NCBI RefSeq assembly: GCF_007097145.1 | Contig: NZ_VJVZ01000005.1 | Location: 186,001-250,000, forward strand | Length of the DNA stretch: 64,000 nt | Source: Flavobacterium zepuense | GTDB taxonomy: Bacteria; Bacteroidota; Bacteroidia; Flavobacteriales; Flavobacteriaceae | Reading direction: 5' to 3' | Part shown: positions 34,000 to 43,014 of the stretch, piece after piece | Layout of the letters: the number at the start of each line of letters is the position of its first letter | How positions within the stretch are numbered: position 1 is the stretch's first letter | Notes under the pieces: model-generated | Databases searched by the model: none | What the model saw: only the letters and a program-made list of their open reading frames with translations | What the model was told of the DNA's origin: nothing | Translations under genes and position numbers: made by a program

Positions 34000-36480
34000 C
34001 TACTCTAAGATATCAAGGAAAGTCAATCCAAAGATTAAACCCTGACTGCGGAAACCACTTTCATACGATCGTACATAATCAATACGCAGGAACCTGAATT
34101 TACCCCAGCCTAAGTTATCAAGGCCCACGCTAAACTCCATATATGGGTTACGTTCCGGTATGGTTAACAGGTGATAGCCCGCCACAAGATGATAATCCAG
34201 CTCGTTTATAAGTGGAATGGTATTGGTAAGGTAGCCGTTAAAGTTGTGCTCTATATGGGCTTCAAAATACTTATCGTTAGTACTGTGCGTGTAATATGGC
34301 AACAGGTTAAACACGTTTAAATAGCGTTCTGATTTACCTACATACGTTTGGTTACCGTTAAAATGCCTGTAATCAGTAAACGCAATATTATCGCCTGAAT
34401 CTAAAAAAGTACCCCCTCTAAAGCTCATGCCCAAGTTACCTTTATTGCCAATGGTAACATCATAGGTTACACGGGCCGAAAGATGGTCAAAATTATAATC
34501 GTCTATGCTCGATGCAAAGCCTTTTTCATACTTTAGGAATATCTTAGGGAACTTAGTTTCCTCAATAATAAACTTACCGTTTGGTCTTGTCTGGTATTTT
34601 TGCCCAAACATAAAACTCGTGGCTATAGATGCCTTAAACATATCGTGCTTTAAGAAAGCAGGTGTGGTATAATCATCCGGTGCCCACGGGTTGTTAGAAA
34701 GGTACGGATCGTATAGGTCTTTAAGCGTGGAAAAGTTAGTATTATTAAACAACGACCTTTTTTTAGTATACTCAAAAGTACCAAACAGGTATACGCCATT
34801 TACAGGCTCTTCCTGGTAGCTTAAGCGGGCAAACTGGTTGTCGTACAATTTCATGTAATTATCCTTAAAGAACAAACTGCTTATGGAGTTAACAATCCTG
34901 TTTATAGGGTTTTCGGGGTTAAACTGCTCTATGGTGCTACCTCCTGTAAAGGTTATAATTCGCTTACTAAAGTTGTTGAACTTTCGCGATATGGTACCCG
35001 TAGCCCTAAAGCGTTTTTCGGCAAAACCGTAGTTAAGGTCGGTACCAACGGTGGTGTAGGTAACCTTTTCCGGATCACGTTTTGTAAAGTAGATCGATGG
35101 TGCAAAAGCATACGCCTGTACGGTGTTAAAGCCCAGTTTTTTAATGATACCGGTGTAGCTCAGCGTCCAGTTCTCGTAGCTGTTGTTATAGTTATAACCA
35201 ATAACGGGAGAGTAGAACGAAAATTTGTTATTCTTTTTATCAAGCGAATCTTTATAGGCTTTGGTATTGATAACAAGCTCTATACTGTCTTTTTTGGTGT
35301 AATCGTTGCGTTCTTCGGCAGTAAGAGGTATAGGGCGTTCCTGCCTCCAGTAGCTTATAGGTTTTTTATTTGCATCGGGCGCAAAATTCAACACTTCATT
35401 ACTGAATGTCTTCCTATCAAAAGCCGGATTAAAATTGTAGTTGCTGTACACATACGAAAACCTGCCCGATAGCTCTGCCCCAAAAAGGCTGGCTTCAAAA
35501 TCAAGGGTCTGCACGTTTTTAGACCATATTTTCTCGGTAGTATTGTACCCAAAGTTTTGCTGTATCAACAGGGTGTTAAGCAAATCCTGCTGTATTTTTT
35601 TTCCGCTTATAGAAAGGCTAAGGGCATACAGCTGCCACGAATTTTCTACAACATATATATAACCGTTAAAAGACGGTTCGCTATCGCGTTTTGCGGCGAC
35701 CTTAATTTTATTGATGAGGTTTTTGTTTACATCATAAAAAGTACTCTCCAGTGTGTAGTTATAGTAGGTAAAGGCATTATCGGCTATGGGTGATACAGCG
35801 TTAACCTCAAACGGAATGTAGTTTTCGTAAAAGTCAAAATCGGCAGAAGCGGCGTTGTTAAAGCTGTAACCGTTATCGCTGCCGCTGGTAAGGGAGGCTA
35901 CAATATGCTCGTTAAGCTTATCAGGCTTTTGTGATTTAATTTCAGATACGGTTTCCGAAAGGTACAATACCCCGCTACCTGATGGATCAATTACATTTTG
36001 CAGGTTCCGTACCTTAAACCATAAAAATTTGGTGGGTACATCTTTAATCCTGAACAAACCTTTAGAATAAAAATCAGCAGTATAGCTGGCGGTTTTGGCA
36101 GCATTGGCCTCACGGCTTTCAATAGCTTTTTTAATGATGTCGTTAGCGGGGTTGTTCTTGCCGGAAATTACCACTTCATCCAGCGAATAGCTTTCTTCCT
36201 GTAACGTAACGTTTAGTGTAAATGGAAACTTATTTACATCGGCAATAGCCTCAAAAGTCTTAAATCCTAACGACTGTACTATAATGGTGTACGTAGCCTT
36301 GGTTTTTACATTCAAATTATATTCTCCCTCAGCATTAGATGATGTGCCGTTGTAAGTGCCTGCTATAATAACAGAGGCATAGGGTACGGGTTTACCGTTA
36401 ACATCGGTAACCTTACCGGTAACCTGGGCAAAGCCGGGCAGGCTTAATAGTAGTAACAGGACAACAGCAGCGTATTTCAT
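34000..36480 (-). CDS. DUF5686 outer-membrane protein with carboxypeptidase-like regulatory domain
   Basis: 826 residues. Signal peptide (1-18), carboxypeptidase-like regulatory beta-sandwich (~19-105, VTGKVTDVNGKPVPYASV), then the DUF5686 region (~110-826), rich in alternating aromatic and polar strands and ending FLDILE, consistent with a beta-barrel. The DUF5686 family is common in Bacteroidetes, but its function is not known to me. The start codon overlaps the aroQ stop by 1 nt (TAATG), so it is translationally coupled to aroQ. Confidence 0.85.
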   Translation of the reverse strand: MKYAAVVLLLLLSLPGFAQVTGKVTDVNGKPVPYASVIIAGTYNGTSSNAEGEYNLNVKTKATYTIIVQSLGFKTFEAIADVNKFPFTLNVTLQEESYSLDEVVISGKNNPANDIIKKAIESREANAAKTASYTADFYSKGLFRIKDVPTKFLWFKVRNLQNVIDPSGSGVLYLSETVSEIKSQKPDKLNEHIVASLTSGSDNGYSFNNAASADFDFYENYIPFEVNAVSPIADNAFTYYNYTLESTFYDVNKNLINKIKVAAKRDSEPSFNGYIYVVENSWQLYALSLSISGKKIQQDLLNTLLIQQNFGYNTTEKIWSKNVQTLDFEASLFGAELSGRFSYVYSNYNFNPAFDRKTFSNEVLNFAPDANKKPISYWRQERPIPLTAEERNDYTKKDSIELVINTKAYKDSLDKKNNKFSFYSPVIGYNYNNSYENWTLSYTGIIKKLGFNTVQAYAFAPSIYFTKRDPEKVTYTTVGTDLNYGFAEKRFRATGTISRKFNNFSKRIITFTGGSTIEQFNPENPINRIVNSISSLFFKDNYMKLYDNQFARLSYQEEPVNGVYLFGTFEYTKKRSLFNNTNFSTLKDLYDPYLSNNPWAPDDYTTPAFLKHDMFKASIATSFMFGQKYQTRPNGKFIIEETKFPKIFLKYEKGFASSIDDYNFDHLSARVTYDVTIGNKGNLGMSFRGGTFLDSGDNIAFTDYRHFNGNQTYVGKSERYLNVFNLLPYYTHSTNDKYFEAHIEHNFNGYLTNTIPLINELDYHLVAGYHLLTIPERNPYMEFSVGLDNLGWGKFRFLRIDYVRSYESGFRSQGLIFGLTFLDILE

Positions 36481-36902
36481 TATTGATTGTATATAAAAGA
36501 TTGTAGGGCTAATTCGTAGCTCTTTAGCCCGAAGCCTATAATAACACCTTCGGCAACAGGCGATATAAAGCTTTGGTGCCTGTACGTTTCGCGCGAAAAA
36601 GTATTAGATATGTGAACCTCTACCACAGGCGCAGGCACAGCCTTTACAGCATCGCCAATACCTATAGAGGTGTGGGTGTAAGCACCCGCATTTAGTATAA
36701 TTCCATCCAGTTCATAACCTGCTTTTTGTATAACAGTAATAAGCTCACCTTCAATATTGCTTTGAAAATACGACAGCTTAATCCCAGGGAATTTTGATTG
36801 CAGTTCGGCAAAGTAATCTTCAAAAGTTCGTCCGCCATAAATTTCAGGTTCGCGCTTGCCTAAAAGGTTAAGGTTGGGGCCGTTTATAATAATAATGTTC
36901 AT
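36480..36902 (-). CDS. aroQ: Type II 3-dehydroquinate dehydratase
   Basis: 140 residues, the usual length of the dodecameric type II enzyme. It converts 3-dehydroquinate to 3-dehydroshikimate in aromatic amino acid synthesis in the cytoplasm. Visible hallmarks are NGPNLNLLGKREP with the flexible-loop Arg and catalytic Tyr (EIYG), NAGAYTHTS, and VEVHISN with the catalytic His. It precedes DUF5686 in a two-gene operon. Confidence 0.96.
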   Translation of the reverse strand: MNIIIINGPNLNLLGKREPEIYGGRTFEDYFAELQSKFPGIKLSYFQSNIEGELITVIQKAGYELDGIILNAGAYTHTSIGIGDAVKAVPAPVVEVHISNTFSRETYRHQSFISPVAEGVIIGFGLKSYELALQSFIYNQ

Positions 36903-36985
36903 GTATGCATATTTTAAGTAAATGTAGCTATAAGGCGTAATCTATGTATGTGGTTTAATAATTAATTTAACATTTAAACCCATAA

Positions 36986-37021
36986 AAAAACCGGTATTAC
37001 CTTAAAGGTAAACCGGTTTTT
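36986..37021 (-). terminator. Intrinsic terminator after the PorT-type gene
   Basis: Arms AAAAACCGG and CCGGTTTTT with further pairing toward the loop (ACCT/AGGT), 19 bp beyond the stop at 37040. Its A/T flanks could also serve the opposite strand. Confidence 0.8.
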
Positions 37022-37039
37022 GATTTTTTATCAAAAATT

Positions 37040-37585
37040 TTAGAAAAAGTATCCTACTGAAAGCTGGAATACAGCGTTTTTAGCATCACTGGCATAGTCG
37101 TTGTCAGAAACCTTTGTTACGCCAATGTTGTAACGCGCCTGTGCAAATAAGCCGGCAATAATTTTTACCTCTGCACCACCCGATATGGCTATATCAGTGC
37201 TTTTAGCATCAATATCATCAGCATCATTTACAAGGAATGAGAATTGAGGGCCTGCTGTTAAACTAAGTGTATTTGGCAAAATGTAAAATTTAGCAAGGAT
37301 AGGCACAGACACATAATCAAGGTTAATATCTTCAGCTCCATCTAAAACATTGTCATACTTTGCACCCTGAGATGAAAAAATACCTTCTGCCTGAACAGAG
37401 AACATCGGTACAATGTTAAGTTCTAACACAGCACCTGCATGAAAGTTAGTGATGTTTTCACTATCAATGTCGCCACCATTAAATTTAGAGAAGTTGGCCC
37501 CGGCTTTGATACCAAAGTTAATTCCCTGAGCCTGCATGGCAAAGCTGCCTGCAACCATTGCTACTAATAAAAGGATCTTTTTCAT
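37040..37585 (-). CDS. PorT-type outer-membrane beta-barrel protein
   Basis: 181 residues with signal peptide (1-19) and an eight-strand-like barrel pattern: GIKAGANFSKF, FHAGAVLELN, LSLTAGPQFSFLVN, and a terminal aromatic residue (VGYFF). It belongs to the outer-membrane beta-barrel/PorT family that is widespread in Bacteroidetes; true PorT acts in type IX secretion, but most members have no known role. It is paralogous to the products at 37615 and 39811. It is 29 bp downstream of the next PorT-type gene, likely cotranscribed. Confidence 0.85.
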   Translation of the reverse strand: MKKILLLVAMVAGSFAMQAQGINFGIKAGANFSKFNGGDIDSENITNFHAGAVLELNIVPMFSVQAEGIFSSQGAKYDNVLDGAEDINLDYVSVPILAKFYILPNTLSLTAGPQFSFLVNDADDIDAKSTDIAISGGAEVKIIAGLFAQARYNIGVTKVSDNDYASDAKNAVFQLSVGYFF

Positions 37586-37614
37586 TTTTATAAAGTTTAA
37601 GTTGGTTTACGTAA

Positions 37615-38145
37615 TTAAAATATAAAGCCTAACGATACCTGTACCGTTGTGTTTTTCAGGTCGGCATTCTCTGCTACCTCTTTTGTGCCTGCATAATAGC
37701 GGGCCTGTGCAAAAAGGCCATCTGTAATAAAAAATTCAAGTCCGGCGGCTACACCAAAATCAAACGTGTTACTGTTAAAGCTTTTAAAATTGTCCGATTC
37801 GCTAAGCAGCATTCCAAATTGCGGGCCTGCCTGTATATTAAAACCATCGGTGAGGTAAAGCTTAGCCACCACAGGAACCGAAAAATAATTTAGCTTAACA
37901 TCGTCATCGCTGCCTTTAAGCTTCGCCCCTTGTACAGAGTATAAAAGTTCCGGCTGAACGCTAAAAATATCCACTACATGTATCTCATACAGTAAGCCTG
38001 CATGAAAGCTGGTAAGAACGTTAAAGTTACTATCACCATCTCCTGTAAGGTTGGCAAAGTTAACTCCTCCTTTAATGCCCCAGGACTGTGCGTTAGCACC
38101 ATAGCAGCCCAGGGTAAGTGCTGCTGCAAGTAATAATTTCTTCAT
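37615..38145 (-). CDS. PorT-type outer-membrane beta-barrel protein
   Basis: 176 residues from the ATG at 38145, chosen because it opens with a signal peptide (MKKLLLAAALTLG..., ending NAQ); the frame is open upstream but the extra residues are implausible. The barrel pattern (WGIKGGVNFANL, FHAGLLYEI, NIQAGPQFGMLL, VSLGFIF) is that of the PorT family and similar to its downstream neighbour. First gene of a leftward pair. Upstream at 38303-38336 lies a perfect inverted repeat shared with a divergent barrel gene. Confidence 0.85.
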   Translation of the reverse strand: MKKLLLAAALTLGCYGANAQSWGIKGGVNFANLTGDGDSNFNVLTSFHAGLLYEIHVVDIFSVQPELLYSVQGAKLKGSDDDVKLNYFSVPVVAKLYLTDGFNIQAGPQFGMLLSESDNFKSFNSNTFDFGVAAGLEFFITDGLFAQARYYAGTKEVAENADLKNTTVQVSLGFIF

Positions 38146-38302
38146 GTGTTTGTTTTGGTTAGGGGTAAAATTAAAGAAAAGTAGTATTAATATGATAAAA
38201 TTTAATTCCACTTTAACCTTTAAAGGTTTTAATTATTGATTTTCAAACACTTGCAAAGGTGAAATTTGTGTTAATAATTATTGTGTCGCTGTGAAAAGCA
38301 CC

Positions 38303-38336
38303 ATTAAAAATACTATAACGATATAGTATTTTTAAT
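38303..38336. promoter_or_regulatory. 14-bp-arm inverted repeat, candidate shared operator copy 4
   Basis: Arms ATTAAAAATACTAT and ATAGTATTTTTAAT are perfect complements around AACGAT. The centre reads ACTATAACGATATAGT, whose reverse complement is the consensus also seen before susC/HTCS, GH42 and the lone GH43. It lies between divergent genes (158 bp and 85 bp from the starts), so a regulatory role is more likely than termination. Confidence 0.6.
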
Positions 38337-38420
38337 CCTGATAAGAAAAATTGTAATAATTGGTACAATTAATGATAAAGCAATTGTAAGACAAATAATC
38401 ACAAACAAAAATCAAAAAAC

Positions 38421-39071
38421 ATGAAAAGACTTTTATTTTCTGTAGTTGCTTTGCTGGCACTGTCTTTTGCACATGCACAGGAAGAAACACCAACCGGAAG
38501 CGGTTTTAAAGCCGGCGATGTATTAATTACAGGCAGTGCGGGTTTTGGCACCAGTAAAACGGGTGAAGCAAAAACCACCACCTTTAATTTTACACCAAGG
38601 GTGGGCTATTTTGTAAATAACAATATTGCCATTGGGGTCGCGCTTGGCTACAGTTCCCAAAAAGATGAAGGTACAGGATATTATTATGATCCTTACGGTA
38701 ATGAATATTACGGTTTTGAGCAAAAACGCACATCGTTTGATGTGGGCGCTTTCGGGAGGTATTACTTTACCCCCGCAAACAAGTTTTCAATTTTTGGGCA
38801 ATTAGGCGCATCCTACCAGTTTTCTAAGTATGAATATGCAGTAGACTACGGTGCAGAGGAAAAAACCAACGGTTTTGTAGTTGCTGTAGCTCCCGGTATT
38901 AATTATTTTATATCAAGCCATTTTGCATTAGAGGCTACTTTTGGTATCCTTAGTTATACTACCTCTAAGCCTGACTATGATGCTGTTTATGCCGATGAAA
39001 CATCTACAAATTCGTTTGATTTTGGGTTGAATTTTAGTAACATTAACTTTGGCTTAGTTTATAAATTTTAA
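38421..39071 (+). CDS. Outer-membrane beta-barrel protein (first of a tandem pair)
   Basis: 216 residues with signal peptide (1-19). After FKAGDVLITGSAGFGTSKTGE, a barrel of alternating strands follows (VGYFVNNNIAIGVALGYSS, FGRYYFTPANKFSIFG, INYFISSHFALEATFG) and ends LVYKF with a terminal Phe. The next gene encodes a protein of the same length and layout, so the pair arose by tandem duplication. Function unknown; porin-like or structural role possible. The gap to the next gene is 20 bp. Confidence 0.85.
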   Translation: MKRLLFSVVALLALSFAHAQEETPTGSGFKAGDVLITGSAGFGTSKTGEAKTTTFNFTPRVGYFVNNNIAIGVALGYSSQKDEGTGYYYDPYGNEYYGFEQKRTSFDVGAFGRYYFTPANKFSIFGQLGASYQFSKYEYAVDYGAEEKTNGFVVAVAPGINYFISSHFALEATFGILSYTTSKPDYDAVYADETSTNSFDFGLNFSNINFGLVYKF

Positions 39072-39091
39072 TAATCCCGGAATACCTTACT

Positions 39092-39742
39092 ATGAAAAAA
39101 ATACTATTTATAGCAGCCCTAATGGTTTGTGGTTTTGCCAATGCCCAGGAAACTGTTACAGAAACTGCCCCTGAAGGTTTTAAAAAAGGCGATATTATAC
39201 TTACCGGTGCTATTGGTTTTGGTACATCTAAAACCGGAGAAATAAAAAGAACCAGCTATGGCGTTACACCCAGTGCGGCTTATTTTGTAACTAACAACAT
39301 AGCTCTTGGGGTTTCTTTAGGCTATAGCCACTTTAAGCAAGATAGTTATATAAACATAGACGGCTTTTATCCGCAAAGGTATGATGAGGTTTTAAATTCA
39401 TTCTCTGCCGATGCTTACGGGCGGTACTATTTTACGCCTGCAAGTAAATTTTCTATCTTCGGGCAGCTTTCAGCCGGATTTTTTACAAGTAAAAGAGAGG
39501 TAAAAGATACTGCTATAGAATATACAAATAACGGTTTTGATGCAACACTTGCCCCGGGTATTAGCTATTTTATATCAAGCCATTTAGCGCTCGAGGCATC
39601 TTTTGGGTTTATTAACTATCGTACCGTAGAGCCTACAACCACCGATTATTACGGTAATGAGATAGACGAAGATTCTACCGATAATTTTAGTGCAAACTTA
39701 TACCTAAGTAATATTTACTTTGGCCTGGTTTACAAGTTTTAA
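39092..39742 (+). CDS. Outer-membrane beta-barrel protein (second of a tandem pair)
   Basis: 216 residues with signal peptide (1-18). It matches the upstream gene product strand for strand (GFGTSKTGE, AAYFVTNNIALGVSLGYS, YFTPASKFSIFGQL, ISYFISSHLALEASFG, and the LVYKF end). The middle loop sequences differ most, as expected for surface loops. It is second in a two-gene operon and followed by a strong terminator. Confidence 0.85.
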   Translation: MKKILFIAALMVCGFANAQETVTETAPEGFKKGDIILTGAIGFGTSKTGEIKRTSYGVTPSAAYFVTNNIALGVSLGYSHFKQDSYINIDGFYPQRYDEVLNSFSADAYGRYYFTPASKFSIFGQLSAGFFTSKREVKDTAIEYTNNGFDATLAPGISYFISSHLALEASFGFINYRTVEPTTTDYYGNEIDEDSTDNFSANLYLSNIYFGLVYKF

Positions 39743-39758
39743 TACAGTTTATAAAAGC

Positions 39759-39784
39759 AAAAAACCTCCCAATTGGGAGGTTTT
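39759..39784. terminator. Bidirectional intrinsic terminator
   Basis: Arms AAAACCTCCC and GGGAGGTTTT form a perfect palindrome around AATT, followed by ACTTTTTTT. It sits between the convergent barrel genes (stops at 39742 and 39811). Confidence 0.9.
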
Positions 39785-39810
39785 ACTTTTTTTGTACTTA
39801 GGGGATTGTA

Positions 39811-40437
39811 TTAAAACTTAAAGCCTATGCCAAGTTGAAATACAGAGTTTTTAACGTTTACATCTTTAACAACATCTGTTATACCTTGGTTATAACGTGC
39901 TGTTGCAAAAAGGCCCATTTCTGTTTGAAAAGTTAGGCCACCGGCAACACCAAATTCAAAGGTTTGGGTATCTACACCGTTGTCAGCAAGATCAATATCG
40001 CCATTATCAGAATTTGGGTTAAAATCAAACTCGTCGTTTACAAGAAAACTAAACTGGGGCCCTGCTTCAATGCTTAAACCTTTTACAATATAAAATTTAG
40101 CCAGTACCGGCACATTTATATAATCAAGCTGTACTTCTGCTTTGTCGCCATCCGGGCCATCAAAGTTTGCATCAAAACCCTGTCCTGAATATAGTGCCTC
40201 TACCTGTATAGAGAAAATCTCTGCAATAGGGAACTCACCAAATACACCTACGTGAAAGCTGGTTCTTGAGTCGGGCGAATCAAAATCATCGCCTGTTACT
40301 GTGGCAAAGTTAACACCACCTTTTACACCAAAGCTTGGCGACATACTGTCGGAATTGCTTGCGTCTTCCTGTGCGTTAGATACTGCTACGGCACCTAACA
40401 TTAATGCACTTGCTGATAATAATTTAAATAGTTTCAT
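39811..40437 (-). CDS. PorT-type outer-membrane beta-barrel protein
   Basis: 208 residues with signal peptide (1-22). PorT-family pattern: FGVKGGVNFATV, FHVGVFGEFP, SIEAGPQFSFLVN, TARYNQGI and terminal IGFKF. It is a paralogue of the two leftward barrel genes at 37040 and 37615, from which it is separated by the rightward tandem pair. Divergent from xerD with a 92-bp spacer. Confidence 0.85.
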   Translation of the reverse strand: MKLFKLLSASALMLGAVAVSNAQEDASNSDSMSPSFGVKGGVNFATVTGDDFDSPDSRTSFHVGVFGEFPIAEIFSIQVEALYSGQGFDANFDGPDGDKAEVQLDYINVPVLAKFYIVKGLSIEAGPQFSFLVNDEFDFNPNSDNGDIDLADNGVDTQTFEFGVAGGLTFQTEMGLFATARYNQGITDVVKDVNVKNSVFQLGIGFKF

Positions 40438-40529
40438 CTTTTTTAAGTTTTAGTTTTGTTGGTTCAAAATTATATCTTTGGTACAGGCACCATTATCAAA
40501 AAATTCTTAATTCACATAACTTTAACCGT

Positions 40530-41429
40530 ATGAAAAGTTGGGTTAAATACGTAAAAGACTATAAAACCTACCTTAAAATAGAGCGGGGGTTATCGGTAAA
40601 TTCGGTTACCAATTATGCGTTTGATGTGCAAAGGCTAACTGATTATCTGCAAGTTAATGAGATGGAAATTTCGCCGCTGCAAATTAACGAAGATCATATC
40701 CAGCAATTTATTTACCATGTGGCGGCAGAGCTAAATCCGCGTTCGCGGGCAAGGTTAATTTCGGGCCTTAAGAGTTTTTTTAACTATTTAATCTTTGAAG
40801 ATTACCGCAAAACCACCCCAATGGAGCTTATTGAGGTGCCAAAAATTGGCAGAAAACTGCCCGATACACTCTCGGTAAACGAAATTGACCAGCTTATTGC
40901 CGCTATAGATCCTCAAAAAGACGAAGCAGAACGTAATATTGCCATGCTGGAAACGCTATACAGTTGTGGGCTCAGGGTATCAGAACTTGTTACCCTAAAG
41001 CTATCCGACCTTTTTTTTGAGGAAGGCTTTGTAAAAATTACAGGTAAGGGCAACAAGCAACGATTTGTACCTATAGGCACATCAACACAAAAATTTATAA
41101 ACCTGTATAGGGACACTAAGCGCAACAAGATTACCATAAAAAAAGGGCATGAAGATACCCTCTTTTTAAACAGGAGGGGCAGTGGGCTTACGCGCGCCAT
41201 GGTTTTTACCATCATAAAGAACCTTGCTACCGCTATAGGCTTGCATAAAATTATAAGTCCGCACACGTTTAGGCATTCGTTTGCTACACATTTGTTGAAA
41301 AATGGCGCCGATTTGCGCTCTATCCAGCTAATGCTGGGGCATGAATCTATTACCACAACCGAAATTTATATGCATTTAGACCGATCATTCATTAAACAAG
41401 TGTTAAATACGTATCATCCAAGAAGATAA
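40530..41429 (+). CDS. xerD: Site-specific tyrosine recombinase XerD
   Basis: 299 residues. An N-terminal SAM-like core-binding domain (~1-100) is followed by the phage-integrase catalytic domain. All catalytic residues are present: Arg149 (CGLRVSEL), Lys173 (TGKGNK), His245 and Arg248 (PHTFRHS), His271 (LGHES) and nucleophile Tyr280 (EIYMH). With XerC it resolves chromosome dimers at dif. The length and residues fit the housekeeping enzyme rather than a mobile-element integrase, and no attachment-site repeats are seen nearby. Confidence 0.95.
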   Translation: MKSWVKYVKDYKTYLKIERGLSVNSVTNYAFDVQRLTDYLQVNEMEISPLQINEDHIQQFIYHVAAELNPRSRARLISGLKSFFNYLIFEDYRKTTPMELIEVPKIGRKLPDTLSVNEIDQLIAAIDPQKDEAERNIAMLETLYSCGLRVSELVTLKLSDLFFEEGFVKITGKGNKQRFVPIGTSTQKFINLYRDTKRNKITIKKGHEDTLFLNRRGSGLTRAMVFTIIKNLATAIGLHKIISPHTFRHSFATHLLKNGADLRSIQLMLGHESITTTEIYMHLDRSFIKQVLNTYHPRR

Positions 41430-41514
41430 TTTATTGTGTTTACAACATATATTATAAAATTCATTCGTTATTTTGTAAGACCTTTACCTTTATATTATTT
41501 ATTAGTAGTTAAGA

Positions 41515-43014
41515 ATGCCCGATAATAACGAAACCAAAAGTATTAACGCTTTTTATAAAAAGCTTATAGATGAGGTGCCCGACCTTATTTTTAAAGCCGA
41601 ATATACCAATGGTAAATATTCTGTTGTGTTTTGCAGTGAATCTGTAAGGGATATTTATGAAGTTACGCCAGAGGAATTTATTGCAGACCCAGACTATATT
41701 ATTACCCACCGTATTTTACCGCTGGACAGGGCAATGTTTGCAAAAAAATTAGAAGTATCGCGCATAAGGTTAAAACGATATGACCATGACTACAGGGTAA
41801 AGCTGCCACAAAAAGGGTTACGTTGGCTCAAAGTTACAGGTAAGCCGGAAGAAATAGAAGGCGGAGGTGTTGCCTTTTATACCCGTGTAAGCGACATTAC
41901 CGACCTTAAACTACAGGAACAAAAATTACAGGTATCTGAAGAGCGCTACAAATTTGCACTCGAAGCGGCATCCGAAGGTTTATGGGACTGGGATATTACT
42001 AAACGTACTGTTTACTTTTCCGGACAGGCCATGAAAATTATTGGCCGCGAAAACAAAGATGCAACAGTTCCTCAAAGTTTTTGGGCAAGTCGTGTTCATC
42101 CGGATGATGTAAAAGCACGGGACGAGGCAAAGCGTAAAGGATTGCGCAGGGGTGCATCTTATGAAAGTATTTACCGTATTCGTACCGATGAAGGTAAATA
42201 TCGCTGGCTGCTTAGCCGTGGCCGTGCCGTAGAGTTTGATAAAAATGGTAAGGCTACGCGCGCCATTGGCATGCATAAAGACATTACACTTCTTAAGGAA
42301 AAAGAAATACAACTGGGTAATACTATTACTATTATTGGAAATCAAAACAACAGGCTTAGCAATTTTGCACATATAGTATCGCACAATTTGCGTTCGCATG
42401 CCAGTAATTTAAAAATGCTTTTAGATCTTTTTAAAAATGCTGATAACGAAGAAAGGGAAGAAATGCTGTCGCACCTGGAAGGTATATCAGATGGATTAAC
42501 CATAACTATTAGCCACCTAAAAGAACTTGTTGAGATACAAACAGAAGTAAAAACGGTAAAAGAACATTTAAACTTAAGGCATTATTTAAAGAATATACTT
42601 ACTATATTACACCACGAAATTACTAAGCATAGTGTTACTATAGAAATAAACATTCCGTTAGATGTTACTGTAAATTATAATGCGGCATATTTAGAGAGTG
42701 TACTGCTAAATTTTACTACTAACGCCATTAAGTATTCCAGCAGCGAAAGAAAGCCTATTATATCATACGATTTTGAGATAGAAGATGGTAAAAAAGTACT
42801 ATCCATATCAGATAATGGCTTGGGTATCGACCTGAAAAAGCACAAAAATTCATTGTTCGGTATGTATAAAACATTTCATAAAAATCAAAATTCCAGGGGT
42901 ATAGGTTTGTTTATTACTAAAAATCAAATTGAGGCTATGGGAGGAAAAATAGAAGTAACCAGTGAAGTAAACAGGGGTACAACGTTTAAAATTTATTTTA
43001 ATGAAGAAGATTAA
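41515..43014 (+). CDS. PAS-domain sensor histidine kinase
   Basis: 499 residues, soluble: no signal peptide or membrane helix. Two PAS domains (~10-130 and ~140-260; the second with PAC motif GMHKDIT) are followed by a divergent HisKA with His290 (IVSHNLRSH) and an HATPase domain (NAIKYSS, DNGLGIDL, RGIGLF). The gene overlaps its response regulator by 14 nt, a clear kinase/regulator pair. The HNLR phospho-acceptor motif is the type often paired with such short receivers in Bacteroidetes. The signal is cytoplasmic and unknown. Confidence 0.9.
   Translation: MPDNNETKSINAFYKKLIDEVPDLIFKAEYTNGKYSVVFCSESVRDIYEVTPEEFIADPDYIITHRILPLDRAMFAKKLEVSRIRLKRYDHDYRVKLPQKGLRWLKVTGKPEEIEGGGVAFYTRVSDITDLKLQEQKLQVSEERYKFALEAASEGLWDWDITKRTVYFSGQAMKIIGRENKDATVPQSFWASRVHPDDVKARDEAKRKGLRRGASYESIYRIRTDEGKYRWLLSRGRAVEFDKNGKATRAIGMHKDITLLKEKEIQLGNTITIIGNQNNRLSNFAHIVSHNLRSHASNLKMLLDLFKNADNEEREEMLSHLEGISDGLTITISHLKELVEIQTEVKTVKEHLNLRHYLKNILTILHHEITKHSVTIEINIPLDVTVNYNAAYLESVLLNFTTNAIKYSSSERKPIISYDFEIEDGKKVLSISDNGLGIDLKKHKNSLFGMYKTFHKNQNSRGIGLFITKNQIEAMGGKIEVTSEVNRGTTFKIYFNEED

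Noticed and set aside
38303..38336. The inverted repeat read as a transcription terminator.
   Set aside because: Both flanking genes diverge from it, so no transcript needs to end there.
40530..41429. The tyrosine recombinase as an integrase of a mobile element.
   Set aside because: Length and residues fit housekeeping XerD; no flanking direct repeats, tRNA or cargo genes are visible.
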